38,551 bases of DNA, taken from the NCBI GenBank assembly GCA_964431685.1, contig CAYSLA010000013.1, forward strand, positions 1 through 38,551, in the 5' to 3' direction. Position 1 is the stretch's first letter; each line of letters opens with the position of its first letter. The notes beneath the pieces were generated by a model that searched no databases, had not been told where the DNA came from, and was given only the letters and a program-made list of their open reading frames with translations. Of this stretch, positions 8,979 through 16,857 are shown one piece after another. The DNA is from CAYSLA01 sp964431685. GTDB lineage: Bacteria > Armatimonadota > UBA5829. A program made the translations under genes and the position numbers.

Positions 8979-10382
8979 GTGAAGAGGCAGATGCCAGATA
9001 TCTTTGAGCTTCTAGACTACGTGGTTGAAAACGACGGTTCCGACCTGCACCTGATTGTGGAAGATCCTCCAACGGTCAGACTGCACGGTCGGATGGAGCG
9101 GGTTGAGGGCTACGCCAAACTGACTCCCGAAGATACGGAGAAGATGTGCAAGCAGATCATCACCGACATCAAGTGGGATGAGTTGCAGGAGCAGCGCGGA
9201 GCCGACTTTGGTATAGCTTTCGGTGACAAAGCTCGTTTCAGGGTTGCCACGTTCTTTCAGAAACACTCCATTGCCCTCACTCTGCGCCAGATTCCGAACA
9301 GGCTTCTAAGTTTTGAGCAGATCGGACTGGACGAGCACATAAAGAAGCTGTGTTTCGAGCCGAGAGGTCTGATTCTGGTTACGGGGCCGACCGGTAGTGG
9401 TAAGACTACAACCCTTGCCACGATGATCGACTTCATCAACATGAACCGGGACAGCCACATCATCACAATTGAGGACCCGATCGAGTACTACCATCAGCAC
9501 AAGATGTCCGTGGTCAGCCAGCGAGAGGTTGGGGTCGACGTTCCCACCTTTGACATTGGGGTTATCAAAGCCTTGCGGCAAGACCCGGATGTGATCCTGG
9601 TCGGAGAGATGCGTGACCTGGAGACCATTGCTGCCGCCATCCGCGCCGCTGAGACTGGCCACCTCGTGCTTTCGACTTTGCACACCACTGGCGCTGCGCG
9701 CACTGTGGACAGAATTGTAGACGTCTTTCCGGTTGACCAGCAGGAGCAGATCAGAACGCAGCTTGCCGGGAACCTGAAAGCCGTCATTTCACAGTTGCTA
9801 ATACCCAAGGTTGGCGGCAAGGGCAGAGTTGCCGCGTTTGAGATTATGATCACCACGCCGGCCATCGGTCATATGATTCGTGAGAAGAAGACTCCGTCGA
9901 TCACTTCGGCGATTCAGACCGGTATGCGCGACGGCATGAAAGCTCTGGACGATTCCCTGCTGGCGCACGTGCGGCGAGGGACAATCGAAAAGGAAGAAGC
10001 TTTGAGGTTGGCCGACAGGCCCGAGGAGATCATCGAGAAGCTGTCAGAGGGGACACAAGGCGACGGCAAGCAGGGCAAACACGCTCCTTCGCAGCAGGGG
10101 GCACCACCGCAACCCGCGCCTGCGGGTCAGCCTGGGGCGTCCGCACCTGCGGCAGGAGCTCAACCCGGCGCGCAGGTTCCGCCTCCGGGACAGCAGCGGC
10201 CGGTGCAAGGCCCAACCGGGCCAGGGCAACCGTCTGCTCAGCCCAGACCGGCGCCACCCGGCTACCAGCCCAGGCCCCCGCAGCCCGGCCAACCCGCGCC
10301 GGGTCAACCGGCGCAACCGGGTCAGCCGCGGCCAGGGCAACCGGGCCAACCAGGACAGCCGCCGGGCAACAACAGGAGATAG
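8979..10382 (+). CDS. pilT: Type IV pilus retraction ATPase PilT with a Pro/Gly/Gln-rich tail
   Basis: Hexameric ATPase that powers pilus retraction at the cytoplasmic face of the inner membrane. The 467-residue protein has the PilT N-domain (DIFELLDYVVENDGSDLHL), Walker A (GPTGSGKTTT, 136-145), Asp box (IITIEDPIEY), Walker B (DPDVILVGEMRD), His box (GHLVLSTLHT), and a C-domain region IGHMIREKKTPSI close to the retraction-specific motif. After about residue 358 a tail of some 107 residues is almost only P, G, Q, A and R, which is not usual for PilT. The start is uncertain: the GTG at 8979 is only 2 bases after AGGAGG (8971-8976), while the ATG at 8991 is 14 bases away; the latter would remove four residues. 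No other pilus genes are present, so the pilus is encoded elsewhere. It shares a promoter with the scp genes. Confidence 0.93.
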   Translation: MKRQMPDIFELLDYVVENDGSDLHLIVEDPPTVRLHGRMERVEGYAKLTPEDTEKMCKQIITDIKWDELQEQRGADFGIAFGDKARFRVATFFQKHSIALTLRQIPNRLLSFEQIGLDEHIKKLCFEPRGLILVTGPTGSGKTTTLATMIDFINMNRDSHIITIEDPIEYYHQHKMSVVSQREVGVDVPTFDIGVIKALRQDPDVILVGEMRDLETIAAAIRAAETGHLVLSTLHTTGAARTVDRIVDVFPVDQQEQIRTQLAGNLKAVISQLLIPKVGGKGRVAAFEIMITTPAIGHMIREKKTPSITSAIQTGMRDGMKALDDSLLAHVRRGTIEKEEALRLADRPEEIIEKLSEGTQGDGKQGKHAPSQQGAPPQPAPAGQPGASAPAAGAQPGAQVPPPGQQRPVQGPTGPGQPSAQPRPAPPGYQPRPPQPGQPAPGQPAQPGQPRPGQPGQPGQPPGNNRR

Positions 10383-10460
10383 TCTCGGGCGAATGTCTGC
10401 GAGGCTCACGTCGGCGGATTTCCGGCTGACCGGCGTAGCACAATTCTGTGAGGAGATGAA

Positions 10461-11219
10461 TTGAGTCTAGCTCAAACTGAGGAGAGCCCTATACAGGTCC
10501 GGCTGGAGGTCTTCGAAGGGCCTTTGGACTTGCTCCTCCATCTCATCCGCGATAACAAGCTGGACATATATGACATTCCGATCGCGAGCATAACCGAGCA
10601 ATACCTCGAGTATCTCGCGATGATGGAGTCGATGGATTTGGACATCGCGAGCGAGTGGATGCTGATGGCAGCAACACTGCTTGAGATAAAATCGAGAATG
10701 CTGCTTCCGAAGGATCCCCAGCCTCAGGATGAGGAAGAGGCCGGAGATCCCAGGGAAGAGCTGGTGCAGCGGCTCCTGGAGTATGAGAAGTTCAAGAGCG
10801 CGGCCGATGTCTTTCGACAAAAAGAATCTGAACGATCGAGAGTGTATGTTCGTGCGGCAACAGGTACGGATTTTGAGTTCCGGCCTCAGTTCGATCTGTC
10901 GGACATAACTGCTCGCGATCTTCTGGTGGCGCTGCAGTCTGTGCTGGCCGATGTCGGCGAAGAGGAGATTACCACCATCCAAAGGCGGAAGATCTCCATC
11001 CGGATGCGCATTCGCGAGATGTACGGCCGAATTCGGGAGGCGGTGGGGGGTCTGCTGTTCTCCGAGCTGTTTGAGGATGCGCGCGATAGGGTCGAGGTGG
11101 TGCTTACGTTCATCGCTTTGCTTGAGTTGCTTAAGATGCGCAAGGTCCGCGCCAGACAGAAGGGGACCTTTGAACCGATAAGGATACACGCGTTGGTGGA
11201 GACAGATGAACTCGAATGA
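10461..11219 (+). CDS. scpA: Segregation and condensation protein A
   Basis: Kleisin subunit of the SMC-ScpAB condensin complex, which compacts and segregates chromosomes. Length 252 residues, normal for ScpA. The N-terminal SMC-binding segment is clear (VRLEVFEGPLDLLLHLIRDNKLDIYDIPIASITEQYLEYL), and the C-terminal winged helix (about 170-245) ends in KVRARQKGTFEPI. The start is TTG at 10461, 5 bases after AGGAG (10451-10455); no ATG nearby keeps the family N-terminus. It overlaps scpB by 14 bases, indicating translational coupling of partners. Confidence 0.95.
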   Translation: MSLAQTEESPIQVRLEVFEGPLDLLLHLIRDNKLDIYDIPIASITEQYLEYLAMMESMDLDIASEWMLMAATLLEIKSRMLLPKDPQPQDEEEAGDPREELVQRLLEYEKFKSAADVFRQKESERSRVYVRAATGTDFEFRPQFDLSDITARDLLVALQSVLADVGEEEITTIQRRKISIRMRIREMYGRIREAVGGLLFSELFEDARDRVEVVLTFIALLELLKMRKVRARQKGTFEPIRIHALVETDELE

Positions 11220-11955
11220 CGGTAGGCTGGTGGAAGCCGACTTCAGTATAGAACGGATTGTTTCGCTGGAACTGGCGGCGGACGTGGCGGTCGCTGAACT
11301 GGCTGAGGTGACCCCGGACCTGCTCGTGGTCAACGAACGTCCTCTGGCCGAGCCGGACCACGTGCCGCCTCACAGAAACGGCAAGCTGGCATCCGTCATC
11401 GAGTGCATGCTTTTTGTCAGCAGCGAGCCGCTGTCGGTGGAGCAGATTGCGCAGAAGCTGGACTTGGAGCCGGAGCGGGTCTCGGAAGCAGTGGACAAAC
11501 TTGAGACTGACCTGGCGGCGCGAAGCGGGCTTCAGTTGATACGCGTAGCGGGCGGATTGCAGATATCGACGCGCCCCGAGTACTCCGACTACTGTTCGAT
11601 GATTCTTCAACCCGCTGCCAGGAAGCTTTCCACTGCCGCTCTGGAGACTCTGGCAATTGTGGCTTACCGACAGCCGTGTACGGTGCCGGAGATTGAGGCC
11701 GTCAGGGGTGTTTCCGTGGGCTCGCTTGTGCGGACGCTTGTCGAACGCGGGCTGGTGGCGGAGATGGGCAGAAAGCCGGTTCCGGGGCGTCCGATCCTCT
11801 ACAAGACCACTCCCGAGTTTCTGGAGTACTTCGGACTTAACGACATATCCGAGCTTCCAGACATCGACATGCTGGCAGTCGAAGAGAGCAAGGCGAATGA
11901 GATTGCGGCGAGCGTGGAGCCTGTCCAGCCTCAGACGCAAGAGAGCACCGAATGA
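11206..11955 (+). CDS. scpB: Segregation and condensation protein B
   Basis: Dimeric partner of ScpA in the SMC complex. Two winged-helix domains are visible, the first from KLASVIECMLFVSSEPLSVEQIAQKL (about residue 60) and the second around TAALETLAIVAYRQPCTVPEIEAVRGV. The GRPILYKTTPEFLEYFGL segment is diagnostic. The 249-residue protein carries about 60 residues before the first family domain, more than usual. I keep the ATG at 11206 because TGGAG lies just upstream and the overlap with scpA suggests coupling; an internal GTG is the alternative. The C-terminus overlaps the next gene by 4 bases. Confidence 0.94.
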   Translation: MNSNDGRLVEADFSIERIVSLELAADVAVAELAEVTPDLLVVNERPLAEPDHVPPHRNGKLASVIECMLFVSSEPLSVEQIAQKLDLEPERVSEAVDKLETDLAARSGLQLIRVAGGLQISTRPEYSDYCSMILQPAARKLSTAALETLAIVAYRQPCTVPEIEAVRGVSVGSLVRTLVERGLVAEMGRKPVPGRPILYKTTPEFLEYFGLNDISELPDIDMLAVEESKANEIAASVEPVQPQTQESTE

Positions 11956-13307
11956 GAGCGCCTGGTCAGTTTCTACGGAATGCAGTGTTTGTCTTTGCAG
12001 TCGCCGCTGCTGTCTGCGGCGGCGCTGCCTGGTCGGTTGAGGTTGCTCCCAGCCCGGAGGCTCCCATCGCTGGACCGACGGTCGATCTCAAGACTGACTT
12101 TACTGTTCCTTCCACAGGCTCGGGCAAGGTCAAGCCACCGGCAATCGCGGCTGCGGCCGCGGTATTGATGGATGCGGACACGGGGCTGGTGCTCTACTCA
12201 AGACTACCTCACAAGAGGCTGCCAAATGCCAGCACGACAAAGATCCTGACGAGCGTGCTGCTGTTGGAGCATTGCGATCTTGACGAGCTCATCTGTGCCA
12301 GCAAGAAGGCATCGCTGACCCCATACACATCAATACACCTCCAGCCCGGCGAACAGATAAGCGCGCGAGATCTGTTGGCGGCGATGATGATCCGTTCCGC
12401 CAACGATGCGGCGGTCGCGGCGGCCGAGCACGTAGGTGGCACCGTGACTGCCTTTGCTGATATGCTCAACGAGAAGGCGGCCCAGATCGGCTGCACGAAT
12501 ACGCACTTTGTCACGCCAAACGGACTTCATCACAAGGATCACTACTCGTCTGCTTACGATTTGTGCCTGATGGCCAGGTACGCGTTTCAGTATCCCGAGT
12601 TCAACCAGATGACGCGCACGCGGAAGTACTTTCTGAACTCCCGCACAGTGAACCGCGAGGATCTGGTAGTCTTCTCCAAGTCCAATTTCATGAAGTACTT
12701 CCCGGGGGCCGACGGCGTTAAGACGGGATATGTGAAACAGGCGAAGTACTGCTTCGTCGGGAGCGCCACCAAGGGGAAATGGCGGCTGGTCTCCGCCGTG
12801 CTTGGCAGTGACAACGCTGCCAGAGATACCACGGCGCTGATGAGTTTCGGATTCACCAACTATGTGCCGTTTGTGGTGGCCAAAGCGGATACTATCTATG
12901 CCCGGGCGCCTGTGAAAGGCTCCAGCAGCCCCACCGTGGGAGCGGTGCCGGTTCGCGATCTGGCGGTCGTTGTCCCGCGCGCTGGAGCGCGCGTTGCCGC
13001 TGAGCTCTTCCTTGACCGCAACGAGGCTCCGATCGCCAAAGGCGAGCATCTGGGAACACTTCGCGTGAATGTGGATGGCAAGCCGGCCGGTTCGGTTGAT
13101 CTCCAGGCTGTTGAAGATGTACCCGCGGGACTGCTTCACGGAGCCAGAATCGACAGGAAATGGCTGCTCACTGCTGTTGGCGTCGGTTGTCTGCTGATGG
13201 CTGGTAGGATATATGGAACAACGGCTGCAAAAAATTCTCGCCGCCGCAGGCGTAGGTTCTCGTCGTCATTGCGAAACACTTATGACGGAAGGACGCGTCG
13301 GCGTTAA
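11952..13307 (+). CDS. D-alanyl-D-alanine carboxypeptidase (peptidase S11, PBP5/DacF type)
   Basis: Penicillin-binding protein that trims the terminal D-Ala from peptidoglycan stem peptides at the outer face of the inner membrane. The 451-residue protein has a signal peptide (about 1-28) and the three active-site motifs S94-TTK, S149-AND and K257-TG. A C-terminal beta domain follows (about 310-395), then a hydrophobic anchor (WLLTAVGVGCLLMAG) and an Arg-rich tail (NSRRRRRRF). Tail and anchor would place the C-terminus in the cytoplasm. The last 95 bases also encode the first 31 residues of rluB in another frame, an unusually long overlap; the Arg-rich tail is a by-product or a real basic anchor. 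In Firmicutes such carboxypeptidases also neighbour scpAB. Confidence 0.94.
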   Translation: MRAPGQFLRNAVFVFAVAAAVCGGAAWSVEVAPSPEAPIAGPTVDLKTDFTVPSTGSGKVKPPAIAAAAAVLMDADTGLVLYSRLPHKRLPNASTTKILTSVLLLEHCDLDELICASKKASLTPYTSIHLQPGEQISARDLLAAMMIRSANDAAVAAAEHVGGTVTAFADMLNEKAAQIGCTNTHFVTPNGLHHKDHYSSAYDLCLMARYAFQYPEFNQMTRTRKYFLNSRTVNREDLVVFSKSNFMKYFPGADGVKTGYVKQAKYCFVGSATKGKWRLVSAVLGSDNAARDTTALMSFGFTNYVPFVVAKADTIYARAPVKGSSSPTVGAVPVRDLAVVVPRAGARVAAELFLDRNEAPIAKGEHLGTLRVNVDGKPAGSVDLQAVEDVPAGLLHGARIDRKWLLTAVGVGCLLMAGRIYGTTAAKNSRRRRRRFSSSLRNTYDGRTRRR

Positions 13308-13941
13308 CGGCGTTCGCGTAACCGAACCTGGCTCGAAAGCGGACCCGGATACGGACGACATAACGGTTGATGGCAGGCCGATATCCGCGGGCCAACCGCG
13401 TGTATACCTGATGCTGCACAAGCCTGTTGGGTACACAAGCACCAGGTACGACGTTCACGCGGCAAAGACAGTTGTCGACCTGGTCAGGGACGTTGACGCG
13501 TTTGTATACCCGGTAGGGCGTCTGGACGTTGACACCTCAGGGCTCCTGATCCTCACTAACGATGGCGAATTCGCACAGGAGCTTACACATCCTTCGAGGC
13601 TGGTCGACAAACGCTACATCGCCGAAATCGATGGCCGCATAACCTCTCGCCACCTGGATCAGTTGGCCCGGGGTGTAGAGCTTGAAGACGGGATGACGGC
13701 GCCGGCAAGAGCTCGGTTGCTGCGCTACTCGACCAGCGATGGCGTCTCCTCGGTCGAGCTCATAATCCACGAAGGACGAAAGCGCCAAGTGCGCCGCATG
13801 TTCAAGGCAGTTGGCCACAGAGTCTTGAAACTACACAGGGCGGCCGTTGGCGAACTGGAACTGGGATCTCTCAAGCCTGGCCAGTATCGAGCGCTGACGC
13901 GAGGCGAAATCGCAAAACTGCGACGCAGACGCGATGTTTAG
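13213..13941 (+). CDS. rluB: rRNA pseudouridine synthase, RsuA/RluB family
   Basis: Converts a specific uridine in ribosomal RNA to pseudouridine; the family has 23S (RluB) and 16S (RsuA) members. The 242-residue protein has an N-terminal S4 RNA-binding domain (MEQRLQKILAAAGVGSRRHC, about 1-60) and the catalytic domain with the Asp in GRLDVDTSGLLILTNDG. The GRKRQVRRM motif near 195 is typical. The ATG at 13213 follows TAGGATAT and begins the S4 domain exactly, so the 95-base overlap with the carboxypeptidase gene appears genuine. RluB is favoured over RsuA by the scpAB neighbourhood; I am less sure of the substrate position. Confidence 0.92.
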   Translation: MEQRLQKILAAAGVGSRRHCETLMTEGRVGVNGVRVTEPGSKADPDTDDITVDGRPISAGQPRVYLMLHKPVGYTSTRYDVHAAKTVVDLVRDVDAFVYPVGRLDVDTSGLLILTNDGEFAQELTHPSRLVDKRYIAEIDGRITSRHLDQLARGVELEDGMTAPARARLLRYSTSDGVSSVELIIHEGRKRQVRRMFKAVGHRVLKLHRAAVGELELGSLKPGQYRALTRGEIAKLRRRRDV

Positions 13942-13955
13942 GCGGCAAACAAGGG

Positions 13956-13961
13956 TATAAT
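13956..13961 (+). promoter_or_regulatory. Consensus -10 box before the Ig-like protein gene
   Basis: TATAAT is a perfect -10 hexamer 55 bases before the next start codon. No good -35 is present at 16-18 bases. GTTCT and AGAAC (13962-13966 and 13969-13973 or so) form a small inverted repeat right after it. Confidence 0.4.
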
Positions 13962-14010
13962 TGTTCTTGAGAACCCCGATGGGGAGAGTTTGCACTTCTG
14001 GAGGCGAGAA

Positions 14011-15465
14011 ATGAGAGCAGTGCTTGCGGCAGTAATTCTGTTTGCTCTGGCAATGCCTGTCCTGGCGGCAGTTGTTGTTGTGGAAACAAACCCGGCCAAC
14101 TCCGCTCGGGACGTTGACCCGGCGCAGTGTGTTGTCACAGTCGTCTTCAGCGAGCCGCTGCGGACCGACAGTTGGTCGCTGGTCAAGAGCGACAAGGGCA
14201 CGTTTCCCGAACTGGTGGGAGATCCCACATTTCCCGATCCGACTCGATGCGAGATCAGGGTGAAACTGAAGCCGGCCAAGAGATACGCCATCGGGATCAA
14301 CAGCCCATCCAAGAAGGGCTTCGTGAGCGCGGCCGACTCTAAGAACAAGGTGGAGCCTTACGTTTTGGTATTCAGCACTGGCGGCGCTTTCGACTCGGCG
14401 GCCCCCAGTACCGTTGTGGAGCGAGCACCGAGCAGCCGTGCAGTCTCCGCGTCGACGCCCACCGGCAAGTCGTCTGCCAAGACGAAGACTGTGGCGTTTC
14501 AGATGTACCGGGACAAGACCGAAGACGCTTTTACGGCTCTGATCCCCAAAGGGTGGAAGGTTGAGGGCGGGATAGTACGCGTTGATCCTACCGCAGCCGG
14601 AGGCCCCGCGAACGCGATAGAGGCCAAGTTCGATTTCGCGGTCAAGAAAGACGATGCCGGAACGGTTATGATCCGTTGGCTGCCGCATACTTACTTCGCC
14701 GATCTGACCGGACAGATAGCCGCCCCAATGTTCCCGACTGGAAGCAACTACAACGGGATGACGGTCTGCCCTGTGATGGACGCCAAGTCGTTCTTGCTGA
14801 ACGCTTTGTTTCCCAACCTGCGTCCTGGCGCCCAGAACGTAAAGGTGGTCGATACCAGGGACCTGCCGTCTGTGGCTGCCATCTCGAAGAAGATTTCTGA
14901 CGAACTGCTCAAGAGCTCGCCAATCCCACTGGATTTCCAGTACAGCGCGGCTATGGCGACTGTGAACTACGACGAAGACGGGAAGAAGTACAAGGAAGTG
15001 CTCTTCACGGCGATCGAGGACAGGGGGCGGATGGTGTGCCAATGGAGCAACCGGAACACTGCCTGCGCGCGTGCGCCGTTCGACGAATACGATTCCTGGG
15101 AAGCCATAGGCAAAGAGATCGGCAATTCGATACAGTTCAACGCGAAGTGGGTTCTTGGTGAGATTCAGGGACAGGTCGAACGCAACGAGATAGTTGCCCG
15201 TACCCAAGCCGACATACAGGCGATTGAGAAAAGCATCGCCGAGAACCGCCAGAAGGTGAACTCGCAGATCAACCGCGACATGTACGAGACCCTGACGGAC
15301 AACTATCGCTACAAGAACCCATATACTGGAAAGGTTGAAATCGGCTCAGGACTGATGGGCGAGCGCTATCAGAACGACAAGGGCGACGTGGTCTACACGC
15401 AGGATGTCAACGTCATCCACGATCTAAAAGGGAATGGTTTCAAGTTGACTACGCCGATGAAGTAG
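14011..15465 (+). CDS. Exported protein with an SbsA-type Ig-like domain, function unknown
   Basis: Protein of 484 residues with a clear signal peptide (MRAVLAAVILFALAMPVLA). Residues about 25-120 (ETNPANSARDVDP, VVTVVFSEPLRTDSW, YAIGINSPSKKGF) look like the bacterial Ig-like SbsA/Big_5 domain found in surface and S-layer proteins. After a Ser/Thr-rich linker (about 130-160) comes a domain of about 200 residues with FQMYRDKTEDAFTALIPKGWKVEGG, similar to a PsbP-like or LpqN-type secretory domain, and then a helical segment (ERNEIVARTQADIQAIEKSIAENRQ). The ATG at 14011 is chosen because GGAGG lies 6 bases upstream; the TTG at 13990 would only add a tail before the signal peptide. It stands alone between rluB and the convergent aroA. 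Confidence 0.7.
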   Translation: MRAVLAAVILFALAMPVLAAVVVVETNPANSARDVDPAQCVVTVVFSEPLRTDSWSLVKSDKGTFPELVGDPTFPDPTRCEIRVKLKPAKRYAIGINSPSKKGFVSAADSKNKVEPYVLVFSTGGAFDSAAPSTVVERAPSSRAVSASTPTGKSSAKTKTVAFQMYRDKTEDAFTALIPKGWKVEGGIVRVDPTAAGGPANAIEAKFDFAVKKDDAGTVMIRWLPHTYFADLTGQIAAPMFPTGSNYNGMTVCPVMDAKSFLLNALFPNLRPGAQNVKVVDTRDLPSVAAISKKISDELLKSSPIPLDFQYSAAMATVNYDEDGKKYKEVLFTAIEDRGRMVCQWSNRNTACARAPFDEYDSWEAIGKEIGNSIQFNAKWVLGEIQGQVERNEIVARTQADIQAIEKSIAENRQKVNSQINRDMYETLTDNYRYKNPYTGKVEIGSGLMGERYQNDKGDVVYTQDVNVIHDLKGNGFKLTTPMK

Positions 15466-15497
15466 GTGATCTGGTAGCCGGCAGTCTGACTGGCGCT

Positions 15498-16778
15498 TCA
15501 CTCTTCCTCCGTCGTGCGCACGTGTCCGCCGATGCTGGTCATAAGCTCCACGAATGTTGGGAAAGTCACTTCGACTGCCTCCGCTGTGTCGATAGTGGTT
15601 TCTCCATCAGAACTCAGGCCCGCCACTGCCAGAGACATCACCACTCGGTGGTCAGCATGCCCGTTCACTTCGGCCCCGCGAAGACTGCTTCTCCGAATAA
15701 CCAGCCCGTCCGGCATCTCTTCGATGTCCGCGCCCATCTTCCGCAGCTCGTGGCACATGACGGCGATGCGGTCAGTTTCCTTGAGTCTGGCCTGAGCGAC
15801 ATTCACCAGCCGAGTCTCGCCTTCTGCGAAACACCCTGCCACCGCCATAGCGGGTAGAGCGTCAGGACAGTCTCCCAGGTCGAAGGCGGCCCCAGTAAGG
15901 TCGCCTCCCGTAATTCGAACCTCCGATGTTCCCTTCTCGACGCGGCAGCCCATGGCTGCAAGCATATCCACTACTACTTTGTCCGCCTGCGAATCGGACA
16001 TGTCGAGGCCCTTGAGAGTCAGAGACGCGCCTGTGACGGCGGCAGCAACCAGAAAGAACGTGGCCGAGCTGAAGTCGGAAGGTATGGTCTTTTCGAATCT
16101 CCTGTATTGCTGGCGGCCGGGCACAGTGAACGTGCGGTAGTTTTCACACACGACGTCAACCCCGCACTCTTTGAGCCAGCGCAGAGTCATCTCCACATAC
16201 GGCTTCTCGACCAGATTGTCCACTTCTATCACGGTGTCGCGTTCAGCGGCCGGGCAAGCGATCAAGAGGCTGGAGAGGTACTGGGAGGTCTTGCTTCCGT
16301 CCAGGCGTGTGCGTCCGCCTTTGAGCCGTCCGCGAACGATAACAGGCGCGCACCCGTTGCCTCTGGTTGACTCGACGGAAGCCCCTAACTCGTTTAAGGC
16401 AGCGATCAGCGGGGCAGCGGGTCTCCTGCGTATCTGCTGATCTCCCGTCAAGACCGTGCAACCGTCGCAGAGAGCGGCGAGTCCCATCGCGATGTACAGG
16501 CTTGTGCCGGAGTTGCCGACGTCTATCACGTCTTCCGGCACCTGTGGAGCTCCCGCGAAACCTCGTACAGCCCAATCCTCCGCGCCGCCGACAATCCCCG
16601 CACCGAAAAGATTGCAGGCGTCGATTGCCGCCTCTGTATCCGACGACAGCAGCGGTCTTCGCAACACGGATGTCCCCTCAGCCAGCGAGCCGAGCACGAA
16701 TGCGCGTATTGAGTGTGATTTTGAACCTGGAATCTCGACCGACCCAGAGAGTCTGGAGCGCAAGACTGATAGCTTCAT
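15498..16778 (-). CDS. aroA: 3-phosphoshikimate 1-carboxyvinyltransferase (EPSP synthase)
   Basis: Sixth step of the shikimate pathway: transfers enolpyruvyl from PEP to shikimate-3-phosphate. The protein is 426 residues, a normal length. Substrate-binding motifs are visible: GSKSHSIRAFVLGSLAEG near the N-terminus, GNSGTSLYIAMGLAAL, DGSKTSQYLSSLLIA, SDFSSATFFLVAAAV and, near the C-terminus, KETDRIAVMCHELRKMGA and NGHADHRVVMSLAVA. The first S/K/R motif contains Lys as required for PEP binding. The ATG lies only 10 bases after the -10 box and no Shine-Dalgarno is present, so the mRNA is probably leaderless. No other aromatic-pathway gene is nearby. Confidence 0.96.
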   Translation of the reverse strand: MKLSVLRSRLSGSVEIPGSKSHSIRAFVLGSLAEGTSVLRRPLLSSDTEAAIDACNLFGAGIVGGAEDWAVRGFAGAPQVPEDVIDVGNSGTSLYIAMGLAALCDGCTVLTGDQQIRRRPAAPLIAALNELGASVESTRGNGCAPVIVRGRLKGGRTRLDGSKTSQYLSSLLIACPAAERDTVIEVDNLVEKPYVEMTLRWLKECGVDVVCENYRTFTVPGRQQYRRFEKTIPSDFSSATFFLVAAAVTGASLTLKGLDMSDSQADKVVVDMLAAMGCRVEKGTSEVRITGGDLTGAAFDLGDCPDALPAMAVAGCFAEGETRLVNVAQARLKETDRIAVMCHELRKMGADIEEMPDGLVIRRSSLRGAEVNGHADHRVVMSLAVAGLSSDGETTIDTAEAVEVTFPTFVELMTSIGGHVRTTEEE

Positions 16779-16787
16779 TATTTATTG

Positions 16788-16816
16788 AGCTTAGCGGAAA
16801 TCGACGCAAACGTCAA
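16788..16816 (-). promoter_or_regulatory. aroA promoter giving a leaderless transcript
   Basis: On the minus strand, TTGACG (16816-16811), a 17-base spacer and TAAGCT (16793-16788). The expected start of transcription, about 7 bases after the -10, falls at 16780-16781, only 2-3 bases before the ATG at 16778. Confidence 0.75.
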
Positions 16817-16857
16817 GCCGTCCGCGTGGGATGGTGCGCTCGGCGTGGCGCTGGGGA

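Noticed and set aside
13831..15207. 458-residue open frame antisense to rluB and the Ig-like protein
   Set aside because: Mirror of codon bias in GC-rich DNA, with no family motif or ribosome site.
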